Shown in pieces: positions 62,980 to 64,000 of a DNA stretch of 64,000 nt. Location: NCBI GenBank assembly GCA_900759445.1, contig CAAEVH010000002.1, positions 1 through 64,000 of the forward strand, written 5' to 3'. This DNA comes from an uncultured Raoultella sp. (lineage in GTDB: Bacteria > Pseudomonadota > Gammaproteobacteria > Enterobacterales > Enterobacteriaceae). The notes below the pieces were generated by a model. That model did not search any database and was not told where the DNA came from. It saw nothing but the letters and a program-made list of their open reading frames with translations. A program made the position numbers and the translations under genes. Position 1 is the stretch's first letter. Every line of letters starts with the position of its first letter.

Positions 62980-63289
62980 GGCTATCTCCGGAGGTTAACG
63001 ATTTGTTTCATCATGCTGGCGCAACAGACCGCCTCCGGCTTGAACGCTTTCATCAGAGGAAATGACGAAATCGGCACAGTAAACGGCGGCGTCTGTTTAT
63101 GGATGGCATAGTTATTTCTTATTAATCATTTGCTTATTGCTGTGGTAAACCGAAAGTCGCGATCGCGCCAGCGGCGTACTCAGGGGAAAATATAAACCGG
63201 AGTCAGGATCGCAAAACGCGGTATTGCTGCTTGATGTGTTACCAGAAGGTGAATAAATATCCTCCCGTCACCCGCCATGAGGAAGCCTT
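62980..63289. promoter_or_regulatory. Divergent promoter region, epimerase / PAS-AraC
   Basis: A 310-base gap between divergent genes. AT-rich around 63110-63140 (TTATTTCTTATTAATCATTTGCTTATTG), the likely promoter of the epimerase unit. TATAAA at 63191-63196 could be a -10 box for the regulator. No gene or clear dyad seen. Confidence 0.4.
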
Positions 63290-64000
63290 ATGTTCTGCGT
63301 TACTGCTGCTGCTTCGGAGCACGCTCCGGTTGAGGATACGGATCTGGCCGTGGATGAGCTGAGCCAGATTTGCGAAGGGCTGGCGCGCCAGCGTCCGGAA
63401 AACATGCCGTCGTTGCTCAATGCGCTGGCGCTTATCGCGCCGCTGCTGAACGCGATTCCCAATGTGGTCTTTTTTATCAAAGATGCCCAGGCGCGCTACC
63501 TGCTGGCGAACCTGACGCTGGCCCGTCGCTGCGGCTTTAAAAGCGTCTCCTCGCTGTTAGGCAAAACCTCGGCCGACGTCTTTCCATCGGCGTTGGGGCA
63601 GGGCTATACCGAACAGGATCTGCGGGTGTTGAGAGAGGGGGTGACCCTGCGCGACCAGCTCGAAATGCACCTCTATAACGGACGTGAGCGCGGCTGGTGT
63701 CTGACGCAAAAGCTGGCGCTGCGCGATGTTCACGGCCAGGTGATCGGCATGGCGGGGATCTCGCACGATCTTCAGGAGGCGCATGCCCGACACCCGGCGT
63801 GGCAGCGGCTGGCGATCGTCGACGATCATATTCGTCGCCACTACCATCGACCGATCACCATGGAAGAGCTGACCGGGTTGAGCGGCATGTCCGTGGCGCA
63901 GATCGAACGCTATTGCAAACGGATCTTTCACCTCACGCCGCGGCAAATGATCCATAAGGTCCGTCTCGAAAAAGCCACCGAGCTGCTGGCGGGAGAGACG
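63290..64000 (+). CDS. PAS-AraC regulator (cut by window edge)
   Basis: The visible part is 237 residues. A PAS-like sensor (about 50-165: LLNAIPNVVFFIKDAQARYLLANLTL in pieces; DVHGQVIGMAGISHDL) precedes the AraC helix-turn-helix (ITMEELTGLSGMSVAQIERYCKRIFHLTPRQMIHKVRLEKA in pieces). GAGGAAGCCTT lies before the ATG. The end is beyond the window. Divergent from the hydroxyproline-type genes and likely their regulator. Confidence 0.85.
   Translation, partial: MFCVTAAASEHAPVEDTDLAVDELSQICEGLARQRPENMPSLLNALALIAPLLNAIPNVVFFIKDAQARYLLANLTLARRCGFKSVSSLLGKTSADVFPSALGQGYTEQDLRVLREGVTLRDQLEMHLYNGRERGWCLTQKLALRDVHGQVIGMAGISHDLQEAHARHPAWQRLAIVDDHIRRHYHRPITMEELTGLSGMSVAQIERYCKRIFHLTPRQMIHKVRLEKATELLAGET

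Overview
The window looks like chromosome of a Klebsiella-type enterobacterium (Klebsiella, possibly the K. oxytoca complex, or Raoultella). The grounds are gene content and synteny: a lysR-fosA pair with a FosA close to chromosomal Klebsiella FosA, the long (about 1130-residue) type II CutC with its choline microcompartment, a complete hpa cluster beside btsT-yjiX-yjiA, and the yjiR/yjiS, yjiL/yjiM and yjiN block known from E. coli. Species assignment is an inference; no search was run. LAYOUT: (1) 1-270, the 3' end of an rRNA operon (5S rRNA tail and two terminators). (2) 270-8.9 kb, a small membrane protein, the rbbA-yhhJ-yhiI ABC/HlyD operon, a globin-coupled diguanylate cyclase, and a second tryptophanyl-tRNA synthetase preceded by a leader peptide with two adjacent Trp codons and a terminator (apparent trp-type attenuator). 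(3) 9.1-20.2 kb, on the minus strand, a choline-degrading bacterial microcompartment operon: three near-identical hexamer shell proteins, CutF aldehyde dehydrogenase, pentamer shell protein, CutO alcohol dehydrogenase, CutC choline lyase, CutD activase, an extended shell protein, PduL, an uncharacterised probable cargo protein, and two SMR transporters. A ToxR/CadC-like membrane regulator and a FidL-like partner lie just upstream (20.6-21.9 kb). (4) 22-25 kb, a TetR regulator with a palindromic operator, a flavodoxin-fold NAD(P)H oxidoreductase, and lysR-fosA. (5) 25.2-33.4 kb, a BrnT/BrnA toxin-antitoxin pair, yjiR/yjiS, a MarR-HlyD-DUF2955 efflux operon, and yjiM-yjiL-DUF3343 (iron-sulfur dehydratase/activator family). 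(6) 33.4-41.5 kb, a LysR regulator divergent from a DAACS symporter and MetC-like lyase operon, an AraC-LysE-yjiN set, and a succinate-semialdehyde dehydrogenase. (7) 41.5-44.1 kb, a YfaZ-type outer-membrane protein and an AT-rich three-gene block ending in an orphan Hcp, a candidate type VI secretion effector/immunity module. (8) 44.1-59.4 kb, yjiA-yjiX-btsT, then hpaBC, hpaA, hpaX, hpaI, hpaH, hpaF, hpaD, hpaE and a split hpaG, with divergent hpaR: the full 4-hydroxyphenylacetate (homoprotocatechuate) meta-cleavage pathway. (9) 59.4-64.0 kb, a hydroxyproline-type epimerase and three-subunit dehydrogenase cluster with a divergent PAS-AraC regulator that runs off the window. REP/BIME palindromes sit in many intergenic gaps, including a five-copy 47-bp tandem array between hpaH and hpaF. 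The most interesting points are the attenuator-controlled trpS2, the Hcp-linked three-gene block, the unassigned microcompartment cargo candidate, and the internal duplication inside CutC.
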